Shown here: one piece after another, positions 27,425-40,100 of the stretch
How positions within the stretch are numbered: position 1 is the first letter of the stretch
How the letters are laid out: each line of letters starts with the position of its first letter
Assembly (NCBI GenBank): GCA_918797485.1
Contig: CAKKNE010000006.1
Location: 2,604,001 to 2,668,000 of the forward strand
From: Pelagomonas calceolata
Taxonomy: Eukaryota; Sar; Pelagophyceae; Pelagomonadales; Pelagomonadaceae
Reading direction: 5' to 3'
Length of the DNA stretch: 64,000 nt
Notes under the pieces: model-generated
What the model was told of the DNA's origin: nothing
Databases searched by the model: none
Seen by the model: the letters and a program-made list of their open reading frames with translations, nothing else
Program-made: the position numbers and the translations under genes

Positions 27425-28112
27425 CTGCGTCGGTTTAGCGTGTTATCGCCCGAAACTTTTTGTGGGTTCAACGAGGCCGGGCATCGAAAAATTCCACAGC
27501 CGGGCGGTTTCCCGACGTGGAGGCCCAGGGCGTCGTTGCCAGTCGAGGCGTGTCTCTCACGAGGCTCGTGTGGGCGGAGAGGACCGCTTACTTCGTTTCG
27601 CGGCGGTAGCGCGAATTTCGCCGCAAACGCCCGCGTGGCCCTTTGGCGCCAGGGCGCGGCCGAGGCCGTTCGCTTTTCGCGTGTAGAGTTCTGTGGACGC
27701 TGTAACGCGCGGAGGGGACACGCGGCATGCTCGTCGTCCGAAACCAGGTGCGTTGTGAGTGTGTTTTCCAATCACAGCGCCAAACGCCTCAATTGGAGCC
27801 GGGTCTTCGCAGGAGGGCCGGCGTAGCTCGCGAGCTCGGCGAAACCAGTCTCAGAGTCACGGATAAGTCACTCCTCCGCTCAAACGCGCAGGGTAAAGAG
27901 AGGCCAGGCTATCCCTGCGCATCCCATGAAAGCTAGTAGCTCGGCGTGGGCGATGATGATGCCTACAAACCTCACGAAACACACCCCAATCGCACGAGCA
28001 GCACGTATCTGGACCCCCCTGGCCGCACGCGGACTTCAAGTTTAGTTCTGACCGAACGCAACGCACGTTCCTCAGAATAAACCAATAATCATCTTAAAAG
28101 AGAGACAAGTAA
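27425..28112. other. unassigned region, expected to hold 5' exon(s) of the preceding gene
   Basis: The first exon of the gene at 26336 should lie here on the minus strand, but I could not choose one: open frames exist and none carries a recognisable motif. The right part (27930-28110) is less GC-rich and probably holds the 3' end of the giant gene's transcript. Confidence 0.3.
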
Positions 28113-31100
28113 CTAGGCCGGCGCCGCGGCGGCCCGCTTCGCCAGCGCTTCAGAAAAAGCCTGTTCGCGCAGGGCAGCCGTCAAATCCGCGGGCGGGAGC
28201 GGCTCCTCGAGCGCAATCGATTCCGTGATCGCGTGGCAGACCCTATCTTTTTCCTCCGTCGAGAGCTCCTTCAGCGCCTTTAAACCATGTTTCATCCATA
28301 CTTTTTCCCGCACTTCGAGCGTGCAAGCCAGGCCGGACTCCGCGTGAAAGCATTGACACTCGATGACACGACGTTTCTCGTACAAGGACGCCATGACGAG
28401 CTGGCCGTCCAACTCCACACCCAACGTCAATAAAGCGCGGGACGTCCGCTGCGGAGAGCCCGGTCGTAAGTTATCAGGAGGCGCCGTGAGGTGGACCTCC
28501 AGAGGTTTTTCTTCGTCCGCAGGCGCCAAGACACTCTTCAGTAAAGCCTCTCCTAATATGTCCTTGTCTGCATCGGTCAGATGCGACGTCACGGGCACGT
28601 ACTTCGCCTGCTCGAGAACGTGAAGTGAAAACACGCGCTCGACCGCCCTCCAGGGACGAAGGGGGTCCATGGCCCTTACTCTAAAGCCCTCGGCCTCCTC
28701 CATCAACGTGACGGCGTAGCCCTCGTCGGTAGTGCCGTCGAAGGTCGGGGCCTCCCTCGGCTGTTTGTTGACGGCCAGTAGCAAACTCTCGAGGTCGTCG
28801 CCCTCGGAATTGTCGTCGATGACCAGTACATCCGCGGTCCGGTTCGGCGCGAAGATTAATCGATCGCCGGCGCCGTGGGCTTGCGGTACTAGAGTAAGTC
28901 CTTCACAAACTCTCTCAGCAATCAGATACGCGGCCGCGTCATCGTTGAGTGCGGAAGGCTCGCAGCCCGCCTCATCACAAGACACGATCAGCGAGTAGTC
29001 CATGAGCGCGTCGGGCTCGAAGGCCTCCACGCTCAACGCACCGTCGTCGTTGTAGATCGAACAGAGTAAATGCCGTCCGTCTTGGACCTCGACGCCCTCG
29101 GTATACAAGGCCCTTCTTTTAGTAGCCTGGCCGGGCGTGCCCGTCTTCTTGAGGGTCGTGAGTTCTGCAAAATCAGACAGGAACGGCGCCTCGAGCGCTT
29201 CGTCCTCCGCCGTCCAGGGCCGTCGGTCGGTCGTCGTGACGGGCGCCGGCTCGTCCGCCGCCGCGCCGATGTTCGCGATACCAGGTACGGAGTCCGGGAC
29301 CTTGGCCTCTTCGGCCGGCGACGCCACGCGCACCGCCGGGAAGGGGTCGTATTTCAGGGAGCCGTCAATGACCAAGTCCTTCAGTATACTTCGAGCGAGC
29401 GACGCCTGCTGTCTTCCGCTGAGCTCCGTGAGCGCGCCACCCAAATGACTCCACTGCTCTTGTAGAACAGTGCACTCCCAGAGCTTCTGGGTCCGCGTGT
29501 CGTAGGCGTGGATGCCCAGGTTGCCGTCCTGGTCGACAACCGACGCGAGGAGAAAAGCCTCGCCGACTTTCACGCCCTCCGTGAGGATCGCTCGCGCCGA
29601 CGCGACGGCGGTCTTGGGGCGCTGGGGGCTCGGCGGCGCCTCGGGCTCCGCGGCGGCGGCGGGCGCCTCGGTGGCTGGCTCCGCGGCCGGCTCCGGCGCC
29701 GGGGCCACTTGGGGCTCGGGCGCCGACTCCTCGACGGCGGCCACGTCGGGCTTGGGAGGGCTCGGCGCCTCCTCGACGGCGGCCGGCTCCTCGGCGGCGG
29801 CCGGCTCCGGGCTGCTCGGCTCGGCCTCGGCCTCGGTCGGCTCAGGCGCCGCGGCGGCCGGCGGCTCCGATGGAGCTGCTTCGTCGGCAGCCGGCGTCTC
29901 GTCAGCCGGCTCGGGCGCCGGATCCGCCGCGGGCTCGGCCGGAGGCTCGTCCGCCGGAGGCTCGGCATCCGCCGCAGGCTCGGCGGCCGGAGGCTCAGCG
30001 TCGACTGCCGGCTCGGCGGCCGGCTCGTCGGCCGGAGGCTCGGCGCTCGGCTCGTCGGCCGGCGGCTCAGGCGTCGGATCCGCCGCGGGCTCGGCCGGAG
30101 GCTCGTCTGCGGCTGCCGGCTCGGCGGCCGGCTCGTCCGCCGGAGGCTCGGCATCGGCTGCCGGCTCGGCGGCCGGCTCGTCCGCTGGAGGCTCGGCATC
30201 CGCCGCAGGCTCGGCGGCCGGCTCGGCGGCCGGCTCGTCCACCGGAGGTTCGGCATCGGCCGGAGGCTCGGCGCTCGGCTCGGCAGCCGGTTCAGGAGTA
30301 GCAGCCTTGGGCGTCGGCGGAGCGCTCGGCTCCGGAGTAGCAGCCTTGGGCGTCGGCGGAGCGCTGGGCTCCGGTGTGGCGGCCTTGGGCGTCGGCGGAG
30401 CGCTCGGCTCCGGAGTCGCGGCCTTGGGCGTCGGCGGAGCGCTCGGCTCCGGAGTCGCGGCCTTGGGCGTCGGAGGAGCGCTCGGCTCCGGAGTCGCGGC
30501 CTTGGGCGTCGGCGGTGCGCTGGGCTCCGGATTGGGCTCAGCGGGCGGCTCGGCGACGTCTTCGTCCGCGGGCGGCGCTTCCGCCGGGTCCGCGAGGGGC
30601 GCGCCGCCGTCGCCGCCGTCATCCTTTGTCGCGACCGTGCCGTCGTCGACCGTCGAGTCGTCCTGCGCCGCGACGACGGCAGCCGAGATCTCGGCCGCGG
30701 CCTCCTGCGCCGCCTCGCTCGGCTCGGCGTCCACGGCCGGCGCCGCGTCGTCCACGGCCTCGCTCGGCGGCGTGGGCGTGGGCTCGGGCGTCGGCGGTGA
30801 TGGCGTCGGCTCAGCCGAAGGCTCAGGCGTCGGATCTGCCTGTGGATCTGGCGTCGGCTCGGCCGGCGGCTCAGCCGCGGGCTCGGCGTCTGGCTCCGGC
30901 GTGGCAGCCTTGGGCGACGGTGGCGCGCTGGGCTCCGGCGTAGGGTCAGCGGCAGGCTCCGGGTCGGCAGCAGGCTCAGGGTCGGCCGCAGGCTCCGGCG
31001 TAGGGTCCGCGGCAGGCTCAGGGTCGGCGGCGGGCTCCGGCACAGGGTCGGCGGCTGGCTCAGGATCGGCGGCGGGCTCCGGCGCAGGGTCCGCAGCAGG

Positions 31101-34100
31101 CTCCGGGTCGGCAGCAGGCTCCGGCGCAGGGTCCGCGGCAGGCTCAGGGTCGGCGGCGGGCTCCGGCGCAGGGTCGGCGGCAGGCGCAGGGTCCGCGGCA
31201 GGCTCAGGGTCAGCTGCAGGCTCCGGCGCAGGGTCCGCGGCAGGCTCAGGGTCGGCGGCGGGCTCCGGCGCAGGGTCGGCGGCAGGCGCAGGGTCCGCGG
31301 CAGGCTCAGGGTCAGCTGCAGGCTCCGGCGCAGGGTCCGCGGCAGGCTCAGGGTCGGCGGCGGGCTCCGGCGCAGGGTCGGCGGCAGGCGCAGGGTCCGC
31401 GGCAGGCTCAGGATCAGCTGCAGGCTCCGGCGCAGGGTCCGCGGCAGGCTCAGGATCAGCTGCAGGCTCCGGCGCAGGGTCCGCGGCAGGCTCAGGGTCA
31501 GCAGCAGGCTCCGGCGCAGGGTCCGCGGCAGGCTCAGGGTCCGCAGCGGGCTCCGGTGCAGGGTCCGCGGCAGGCTCAGGGTCCGCAGCGGGCTCCGGCG
31601 CAGGATCGGCGGCGGGCTCCGGCGCAGGGTCCGCAGCGGGCTCGCTAGGAGCTTCGGCTGCGACGCTGTCGTCCGCGGCTTCAGACGGCTCTGGCGTCGG
31701 TTCCGGCGTCGGCTCCGCGGGCGCGGCCGCGGGCTCCGACGGCGGCGTCGCTGGAGCGGCCGGCTCGGCCGCCTCGGGCGTCGGCGGAGCGCTCGGCTCC
31801 GGCGTGGCAGCCTTGGGCGTCGGCGGCGCGCTGGGCTCGGGCGTGGCGCTCGCGGCCGCCGCCGGCGCGGCGGCCTTGGGCGGCGTCGCGGCGGCCGGCG
31901 CGTCGAGCGCGTCGGCGACGGCCGTGCCACCCGGAGGAGACGCCTCGGGCGGCGGCGTCGCGGCCGGCGAGGCCTGGGCCGCCTTGGGCGGCGTGCGCTC
32001 CGCATCTTCGGCCGGGGCCGGCGGCTCGACGGGCCGCGGCGACGCCTCGACGGCGGCCGCGAGGCGCGCCTCCTCGTCGGCGAGGGCCTGAGCCGCCGCC
32101 GCGGCCTTCTCGCGCTCCGCCTCCTCGAGGGCCGCCGCTTTAGCAGCCGCGGCCTCCTCCTCCTTGGCCTTCGCCTCCGCAGCAGCAGCCTTCTCCGCCT
32201 CGAGGCGCTCGGCCTCCTCGGCCGCGGCGAGCTTCTCCTGCTCCGCTTTCAGCGCTTCCTCCTCGGCGGCGAGTTCGGCCTCGAGGGCGGCCCGCTCGTC
32301 GTCGTTCGCTGACTGCAGCGCGGCCTTCTTCTCCTCCAGCGCTTGAGCTTTGGCGCGCTCCGCTTCCACAGCATCGGCCTTGGCCTGAGCGGCAGCGTCG
32401 GCCTTGGCCCGGGCCTCGGCCTGGGCTTGTGCCGCTTCGGCAGCCTGCGCCTCGGCCGCGCGCTTGGCCTCCTCCGCCTGTTGAGCCTTCTCCGCAGCTA
32501 AAGCTTGCTCCTCGTTCGCCTCGGCGGCTTTGGCCTGAGCCTCGACCAGCTCCTGTTCCGCCGCATCTTCCAACTTGATGGACGACTTCAAGACCTCCTG
32601 CTTCTCCTTCTGCTCCTCGACCAAGGTTTCGACCTCCTGGCGGCGGACCGACGCCTCGGCGCGCGCGCTCTCGACTGCCTCGGTGTGCGCCTGGACCTTC
32701 TCCAGATCTAGGTTGAGAGCCGCGGCCTGGGCCTCGGCTTCATTGGCGCGCCTTTCAGCTTCTTCCCGCTTGGCCTGGGCCTCGGCCTGGACCCTGGCTT
32801 CGTCGTCGGCGCGCCGTTGCGCCGCCTCGGCGGCTTCTCGCTCCTCCGCTTCTTTCTGGGCCGCCTGTGCGGCGGCCTCCTGCTCCTGCGCCGCTTTACG
32901 ATCGGCCTCGGCGGCCTTGGCAGCTTCTTCCTGTTCCAGAGCTTCGGCTTCGGCCAGCTTGGCCTGCTCCGCAAGTAAAGCCTCCTCCTCGGCGCGCATC
33001 TCCTCCTCCAGAGCCGCGCGCGCGGCGGCGTCGTCCTCCAGGGCGGCGAGCTTCGCTTTCTGTTCCGCGATCTTCGCTTCGCGTGCCTCTTGGGCCTCCT
33101 GGGCTTCACGCTTCGCTTGCGCGGCCGCGTCGGCCTTGGCCTGGGCCTCGGCCTGGAGGCGTGAAGCCTCCTCGGCCTGCTGGGCGGCTTTAGCTTTGGC
33201 CTCGGCCGCTTCGGCCCGCTTGGCCTCCTGGGCCTCGTTCGCGAGGCGCGCCTCTTCGGCCTTCTCGCGGGCGGCGACGAGCGCGCGCTCGGCCTCCTCC
33301 TCCTTCTTCAACTCGGCCTTGAGCTGCTCGGCCTTCTGGCGGGCGCTGTCCAACTGGGCCTCCGTGGCCTGGCGCCGCGCGGACGTCTCCTCGCGCGCGG
33401 ACTCGACCTCTTGGACCTGCTGCTCGACTTTTTCAAGGTCTAAACTCATCTGCGCGGCCTTGGCCTCGGCCTCCTCGGCGCGCCTCGCCGCTTCCTCGCG
33501 CTTGAGCTGGGCCGCTTCTTCTATTCGTTTGGCCTCGGCGGCGTCCTCGTCCGTTTGTTCGGGAGTTGGGTCGGCGGGCTCGGGCGTCGGATCTGCCTGG
33601 GGTTCCGGCGTCGGCTCGGCCGGCGGCTCGGCGACAGGCTCCGGCGTGGCGGCCTCGGGCGACGGCGGCGCGCTGGGCTCCGGCGTGGCGGCCTTGGGCT
33701 CCGGCGCAGGTTCGGCAGCAGGCTCAGGGTCGGCGGCAGGTTCAGGGTCCGCGGCAGGCTCAGGGTCCGCAGCGGGCTCCGGTGTAGGATCGGCAGCTGG
33801 CTCAGGGTCGGCAGCTGGCTCAGCCGGTGGCTCCGGGGCCGGCTCATCAGCGACCGGCTCATCAGCCGGGGGCTCCGCGGTCGGTTCCGAAGGAGGCTCG
33901 ACGGGCGGCTCAGCCGGAGGCGTGGGCTCCGCAGCGGGCTCCGGAGTGGGCTCCGCGGCCGGCTCATCAGCGGTGGGCTCAGCGGCCGGCTCGGCCGTAG
34001 GCTCCTCAGCGGGCTCCGCGGCCGGCTCATCAGCTGTGGGCTCATCAGCGGTGGGCTCATCAGTGGTGGGCCCGTCAGCGGCCGGCTCATCAGCGGCCGG

Positions 34101-37100
34101 CTCAGCTGGGGGCTCGGCCATAGGCTCAGCCGGTGGCTCCGCGGTTGGCTCATCAGCGGTCGGCTCAGCCGGAGGCTCCGCTGTGGGCTCATCAGCGGCT
34201 GGCTCATCAGCGGGCTCATCAGCAACCGGCTCAGCCGGAGGCTCCGCTGTGGGCTCATCAGCGGCCGGCTCCGCAGTCGGCTCGTCAGCGGCCGGCTCAG
34301 CCGCAGGCTCGGCCGTGGGCTCCTCAGCGGGCTCCGCGGTCGGCTCGTCAGCGGCCGGCTCAGCCGTCGGCTCGGCCGTAGGCTCATCAGCTGCGGGCTC
34401 CGCGGCTGGCTCATCAGCGCTCGGCTCATCAGCGGCCGGCTCAGCCGTAGGCTCAGCCGGTGGCTCCGCGGTTGGCTCATCAGCGGTCGGCTCATCAGCC
34501 GCCGGCTCAGCTGGTGGCTCAGCCGCAGGCTCGGCCGTGGGCTCCTCAGCAGGCTCCGCGGTCGGCTCCTCGGGCTCCGCGGACGGCTCCTCAGCGGTCG
34601 GCTCAGCGGTCGGCTCATCAGCGGCCGGTTCCGCGGTCGGCTCATCAGCCGCCGGCTCAGCTGGTGGCTCAACGGTGGGCTCCTCAGCGACCGGCTGAGC
34701 GGTGGGCTCCTCAGCGGGCTCCGCGGCCGGCTCATCGGCGGCTGGCTCAGCCGCAGGCTCATCAGCCGGGGGCTCCGCAGGAGGCTCCTCCGTCGGCTCA
34801 GTCGTAGGCTCGGCCGTGGGCTCCGCAGCGGGCTCCGCGTCTGGCTCCGAAGCAGGCTCGGCCGTAGGCTCCGGCGCAGGCGGCTCGGCCGTGGGCTCCT
34901 CCGACGCGGCTTCGGCGATAGGCTCGGCCGGCGCGGGCGCAGCAGCGGCCACGGCGGGCGTCGGCGCGGCCGCCGGGACGGGCTCCGGCGCCTCGTCGTC
35001 GCTCGCCTTGGGGCTCTCGGCAGCGGTGACCGGGTCGATGACCGTCACGGGCGACGACTCGCGCGGTGAGACGGCCTCGGGCACGGGTTCGCGCGGCGAC
35101 GCGGTGGAGAGCCGGGCCTGGCGCGCGGTCGCGGGCGTCGTCGGCGCCTCGGGCTCGGCCTCGGTCGGCGCGGGCTCCTCCTCGACGTCGATGGGCTCGG
35201 GCACCGGGACGGGCGCCGCCGCCGGTTCGACGGCTTCGACCGGCTCCTCGGGCGCGGAAGGCTCGTCGTCGGCCGCGACGTCGACGGCCGGGGGGCTCTC
35301 GGCGGCGGCGGGGGCGGCGACCGGCGAGGCCGCGGCGACCGGCGTGATGGGCGACGGCGGGGCGCTCGGCTCCGGGCTCGGCTCCGGCGTGGCCGCCTCG
35401 GGACGGGCGAACGGGACGGGCGTGGCCGTCGCGAGCGACCGCTCGTCGTCGTCGGCGACGGCGACCGGCGCGCGCGACGGCGCCGTCGCCGCCGTCGCGA
35501 GCGACTTCTCGGACACGGCGAGCGACCGCTCGTCCTCCTCGGGCTCCGGCGCCGCGAGCGGCTCGCCGAGCGCGACGCCGCTCGCCTTGCGCGCCTCGTA
35601 GGTCGTCTGGACCGTGGCGACGAAGGACGCGAGCTCCTGCGCCGACAGGGAAGCGAGCCGCGCCTCGAGGTGAGCCGCCAACCGCACCTCCACTAGAATG
35701 GAGCCGCGCTTGACCGACACGATCTCGATCTCTTCACTAGAAACGTCGAGCAGCTCCGAGAGCGACGACAGGAAGGCCTCCCGCTCGAACGTCTCGGGCG
35801 TGCCCTCGAGCCGCAGGACGCGCGTCGGCAGATTCACCTTCAGCGCGCCGTCCTCGACGGTCAGCCGCGACGTCAGGTCGATGCAGTCCTGCCGGTCGAA
35901 GTCGCCTGATAATTCCAGGGTATAAACCTGCCCCCGCGCGACCGACAGCGCCTCGACCACGAAACCTTCCGAGGATTTGAGGAAGGAGCACGACAGGCAC
36001 CCAGCGCCGGGCACATCAACCAAAGCCGTGTGCACGCAGTCGGCCGACTGCACCGGCGTATCATCATAGATCGTCGCGTCGCACGCATCTAAATCGTACG
36101 CGTCCGCATCCACGTCATCGGGCAGGCCCCACAACGCGATGGGGTCCTCGTAGGACCCCAGGCCCTTGGGCGCGGCGTCGCGCGCCCAGGGCGGCAGCGT
36201 CTCGACGACGCTGATGCGCTTCGTCTGCTCCTCGGGCGTCGTCATCGGCCGCGCCATCGTCGCCGGCGCGCTCGCGGGTTCGATCAGGGTCTCGTAGTCG
36301 TCGACCTTCGGTGAAGGAGCCGGCGCCGCAACGGGGGCGCCGACCGGGGCGAACGGCACGGGCGCGCCGACCGGCGCCGGCGCGAAGGCCGGCGCCGCGA
36401 CCGGCGTGGACGCCGCGCCGGGCGCCGGGGCCGGCGCGAACGCCGGCGCGCGGGCCGAAGCCATCGGCGACACCATCGGCGAGGCCGCGGCCGTGCCGGG
36501 CGCGGGCGCCGGCGCGCGGGCAGAAATCAAAGGCGAGGCCGCGACGCCCGGCGCGGGAGCGAGGGCCGGCGAGAGCGATGCCGGCGCCGGCGCGCGGGCC
36601 GAGACCATCGGAGAGGCTGCGGTGGCCGGCGCGGGCGCGCGGGCTGAAATCAGCGGCGACGCAGCGCCCGGCGCCGGCGCGGGCGCCAGCGGCGCGGGCG
36701 CCGGCGGGGCGAGCGCGACGGGCGCCAGCACGAGGTCCCGGGCCGCGGCCGCGACGGCGGCGTCGTCGGCGGCGTCGGCGGCCTGGGCGACGTCCGCCGT
36801 CTCCGCGAGGGCCTCGGCGAAGGCCTCGTCGGCCGCGGCCGCGACGTGGGCCGGCGGCGCCGGCGCCGGCGCCGCGGGCAGGGGCGCCGCTGCAGCCGGT
36901 GCCGGCGCGCTGACGGGTGCGGCGCTCGGCGCCGGGGCCGGGCCCTTCTTCTTCGGCCGCCGGCTGGGCGGCCGCGTCTCGGCCGTCTCGGCGTCCTGGA
37001 GGGCGACGTCCGTGCGGTCCGCGGCCGCGGCGTCGACCTGCTTCGACGGCGTGGCCGGCCCGACGACGATCGTCCCCGAGTCCTCGAGCGACACGTCGAG

Positions 37101-40100
37101 CTTGAGCGGGTCGCCGAGCGCCGTGCCGGGCGCCGGCGCGGCCTCCTCGAGGGGCTCGTCCTCCTTGAGGGGCGTCAGCTCGGGCCGCGGCGACCTCTCG
37201 AGGGGCGTCAGCGCGGCGGCCGGTGCCGGCGCGGTCGTGGGCGCCGCCGCGGCCGGTGCCGGTGCGCGGGCCGAGATCGGCGTCGACGCGGCCGGCGCGG
37301 GCGCGCGGGCTGAGACAATGGGCGAGGCAGCCACGCCCGGCGCGGGGGCCGGCGCGCTCACCGGCGCGATATGTAATGCAACAGCGACCTCCTCGGCCGC
37401 GCGCGCGGCCTCGGCCTCGGCAAACTCCACATCGTCGGGCTTGGCCTCGAGTGCCTCGACGCGCGCGGCCTCCGCCGCCACGGCGACGGCTTCCGGAGAG
37501 GCGCCGGGCGCCGGTGCTGGTGCGCTGATGTGCGCGAGCACGGCCGCGGCGACCGGCGCCTCGACCTCGGCCTCGTCGAGCGTCTTCTGGACGACGGCCT
37601 CGGCGGCGGCCTGGGCGACCTCCGCCGCGGCCGCGGGGCTGCCCGTGGCTTCCAGCGCCGCGGCGTAGGCCTCTTGATGGACCTCGTCGGAGACGCCCTC
37701 GACGACCTCCTCGGCCGCGGCGACGGCCTCCGCGTCCGCCGGCGCAGGTGCGGGCGCCGCGGCCGGGCCGTCGGCGGCGTCGGGGCCTGGTCCCGCCTCT
37801 TCGGCGGGGCCCGGCGCGCTCGCGGGCGCCGGCGACGGCGGCGCCGCGGCCACCGGCGCCGGCCCGGCGCTCTCCTCGAACTCGGAAAAGGCCTCGTCGT
37901 CGTAGGCGTCGGCGGACTCCTCGAGGGCCGCCGCCGCCGCGGGCGCGGCGACCGGCGCGGGCTCGTCGAAGTCCTCGGCGCCGTAGCTCTCGTCGACGTC
38001 CGTCGGCGCGGCGGACGGCGCGGCGGCGGTGGCGGGCTCGGGCGCCGCGACGGGTTCCGAAACTCCGGCGCTCTCCTCGAACTCCGAGGCCCCGTAGCTC
38101 TCGTCGACGTCCGTGGCGGCCACCGAGGGGGCGACCGAGGGCACCGCCGAGGGCACGACGACCTGCTCGGACGAGGCCTCCTCGGGCGCCGCGACGGGCT
38201 CGGGCGCCGCCTCGACGGCCGACGACGACAGCTCCGTCGGGCCCTTGCTCTCCTCGAGCTCCGAGAACTCGTCGGCGCCGTAGCTGTCCTCGACGTCCGT
38301 GGCGGCGGGCGTTGGTGTTGACGGTTCCGCGGCGGGCGCGGGCTCCGCGGCGTCCGCATCGGCGGCGGGCGCCGGCGCCGCCGGTCCGGCCGCGCCGGTG
38401 CTCTCCTCGAAGTCCGACGCGCCGTAGCTCTCGTCCGCGTCCGTGGCTGCGGCGGAGGGCGCGGCGGCTGGCTCCGACGCCTCGGAGGCGGGCGCGGGCC
38501 CGGCGACCGGCGAGGCGGGCTCAAAGTCCGAGGCGCCGTAGCTCTCGTCGACGTCTGTCGGAGCGGCGGAGGGCGCGGCGACCGGTGCGGGCTCGTCGAA
38601 CTCCTCGGCGCCGTAGCTCTCGTCGACGTCTGTCGGAGCGGCGGAGGGCGCGGCGGCGGGCGCGGCGACCGGTGCGGGCTCGTCGAACTCCTCGGCGCCG
38701 TAGCTTTCGTCGACGTCCGTTGGCGCGGCCGAGGGCGCGGCGGCAGGCGCGGCGACCGGTGCTGGCTCATCGAACTCCTCGGCGCCGTAGCTCTCGTCAA
38801 CGTCCGTCGGCGCGGCCGCCGGCTCGGCAGCCTCGGAGGCAGGCGCAGGTCCCGGCGCATCAGCGCTCTCCTCGAAGTCCTCGGCGCCGTAGCTCTCGTC
38901 GACGTCGGCGGCGTCGGCGGCGGGCGCCGGCGCGGGCTCGGCCGCCTCTTCGACGGCCGGCTCCTCGGCCGCTTCGGCCGCCGGCGCCGGCGCGGCGGCC
39001 TCCTCGCCTTCGGGCTCGGCGGCCTCCTCGGCCTCGGCTGCCGGCGCGGGCGCGGCGGCCTGAGCGTCGGCCTCGACGAGCACCGCGCGTTTCTCCGTCG
39101 CCGCGACGACGGCCGCGTGGTCCTCGGCCACGCCGGCCTCCGTGCACGCGAGCAGCGCGGCGTCGATGGCCTCGACGTCGGCCGCGGCCTCGAGCGCCGC
39201 GACGGCCGCGACGCGCTTCTCCTCCGCGAGCTTGAGGACGACCTCCTCGCGCCGCGCCGCCGCGGTCTTCGTGCCGTCGGCGTCGTCGGGCAGGCCGACC
39301 TCCGCGCAGTGTAGCAACGCGGCGTCGATCGCGGCGAGGTCCTCGGTCGCGCACGCGGCCTCGAGCGCCTTCAAGGCGTCGACGCGCGCCTGCTCGGCGA
39401 CGAGCTCCGCGCGTTTCGCGGAAGCCGTCACCCGTGCGTCGTCGTCGGCGGCGACGCCCACAGTATCAGCCTTGGCGAGGGCCGCGTCGATTAATTCGAC
39501 GGTGTCGGCCGCGGTTAATGAAGCGAGGGCCTCCTGCTTCGCCTCTTCCGCGGATAGGGCGGCTAATCGCTCCGCCTCGAGGCGGTCGGCCTCGGCCTGC
39601 TCCGCAGCTAACCTTTCCGCCTCGACGCGCTCGGCCTCGGCGGCCCGTTCGGCCTCCAAAGCAGCAAGCTCGTCGCGCCGCGCTTCGGCGGTGGCGAGGT
39701 CCTCGACGCCCTTCTCCTTCGCGTCAGCGAGCGCCGCCTCCAAAACGGCGAGGTCGTCGCCCTCCGCCGCCGCATTCAAAGCCTCCGCGGCAGCAGCCTT
39801 GTCCTCCTCGGCCTTCAGAGCAGCTAATCTCTCAGCCTCCAATCTCTCAGCCTCGGCCTTCTCCGCGGCTAATCTCTCGGCCTCGGCCTGTTCCGCAGCC
39901 AATCGCTCATTTTCAATACGCTCGGCCTCGAGCCGCTCAGCTTCGATTCTCTCAGCCTCTAACCGTTCGAGCTCGGCCTTTTCCGCGGCGAGTCGCTCGG
40001 CTTCCACTCGTTCCGCCTCCAGCCTCTCAGCCTCGATACGCTCAGCCTCCAGCCTCTCGGCCTCCAAACGCTGTCGCTCCGCTTCCTCAGCAGCCAATCT

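Noticed and set aside
27331-27771. 146-codon minus-strand frame as first exon of the gene at 26336
   Set aside because: It starts with TTG, has no domain, and reads in a different frame from the downstream exon; I could not find a junction that supports it.
29512-32091. Long + strand open frames (859 and 430 codons) rich in Gly/Ser/Ala, antisense to the giant gene
   Set aside because: They mirror the Ala/Pro/Glu repeats of the minus strand; in such GC-rich repeats stops are absent in several frames. No domain or leader is present.
32575-34698. 707-codon + strand frame of Ser/Ala/Gly
   Set aside because: Same reason: it is a shadow of the coiled-coil and Ala-Asp-Glu-Pro tracts on the other strand.
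30300-34800. Regularly spaced repeats that could suggest a CRISPR-like array
   Set aside because: Units are in-frame coding minisatellites with no unique spacers, in a eukaryotic gene.
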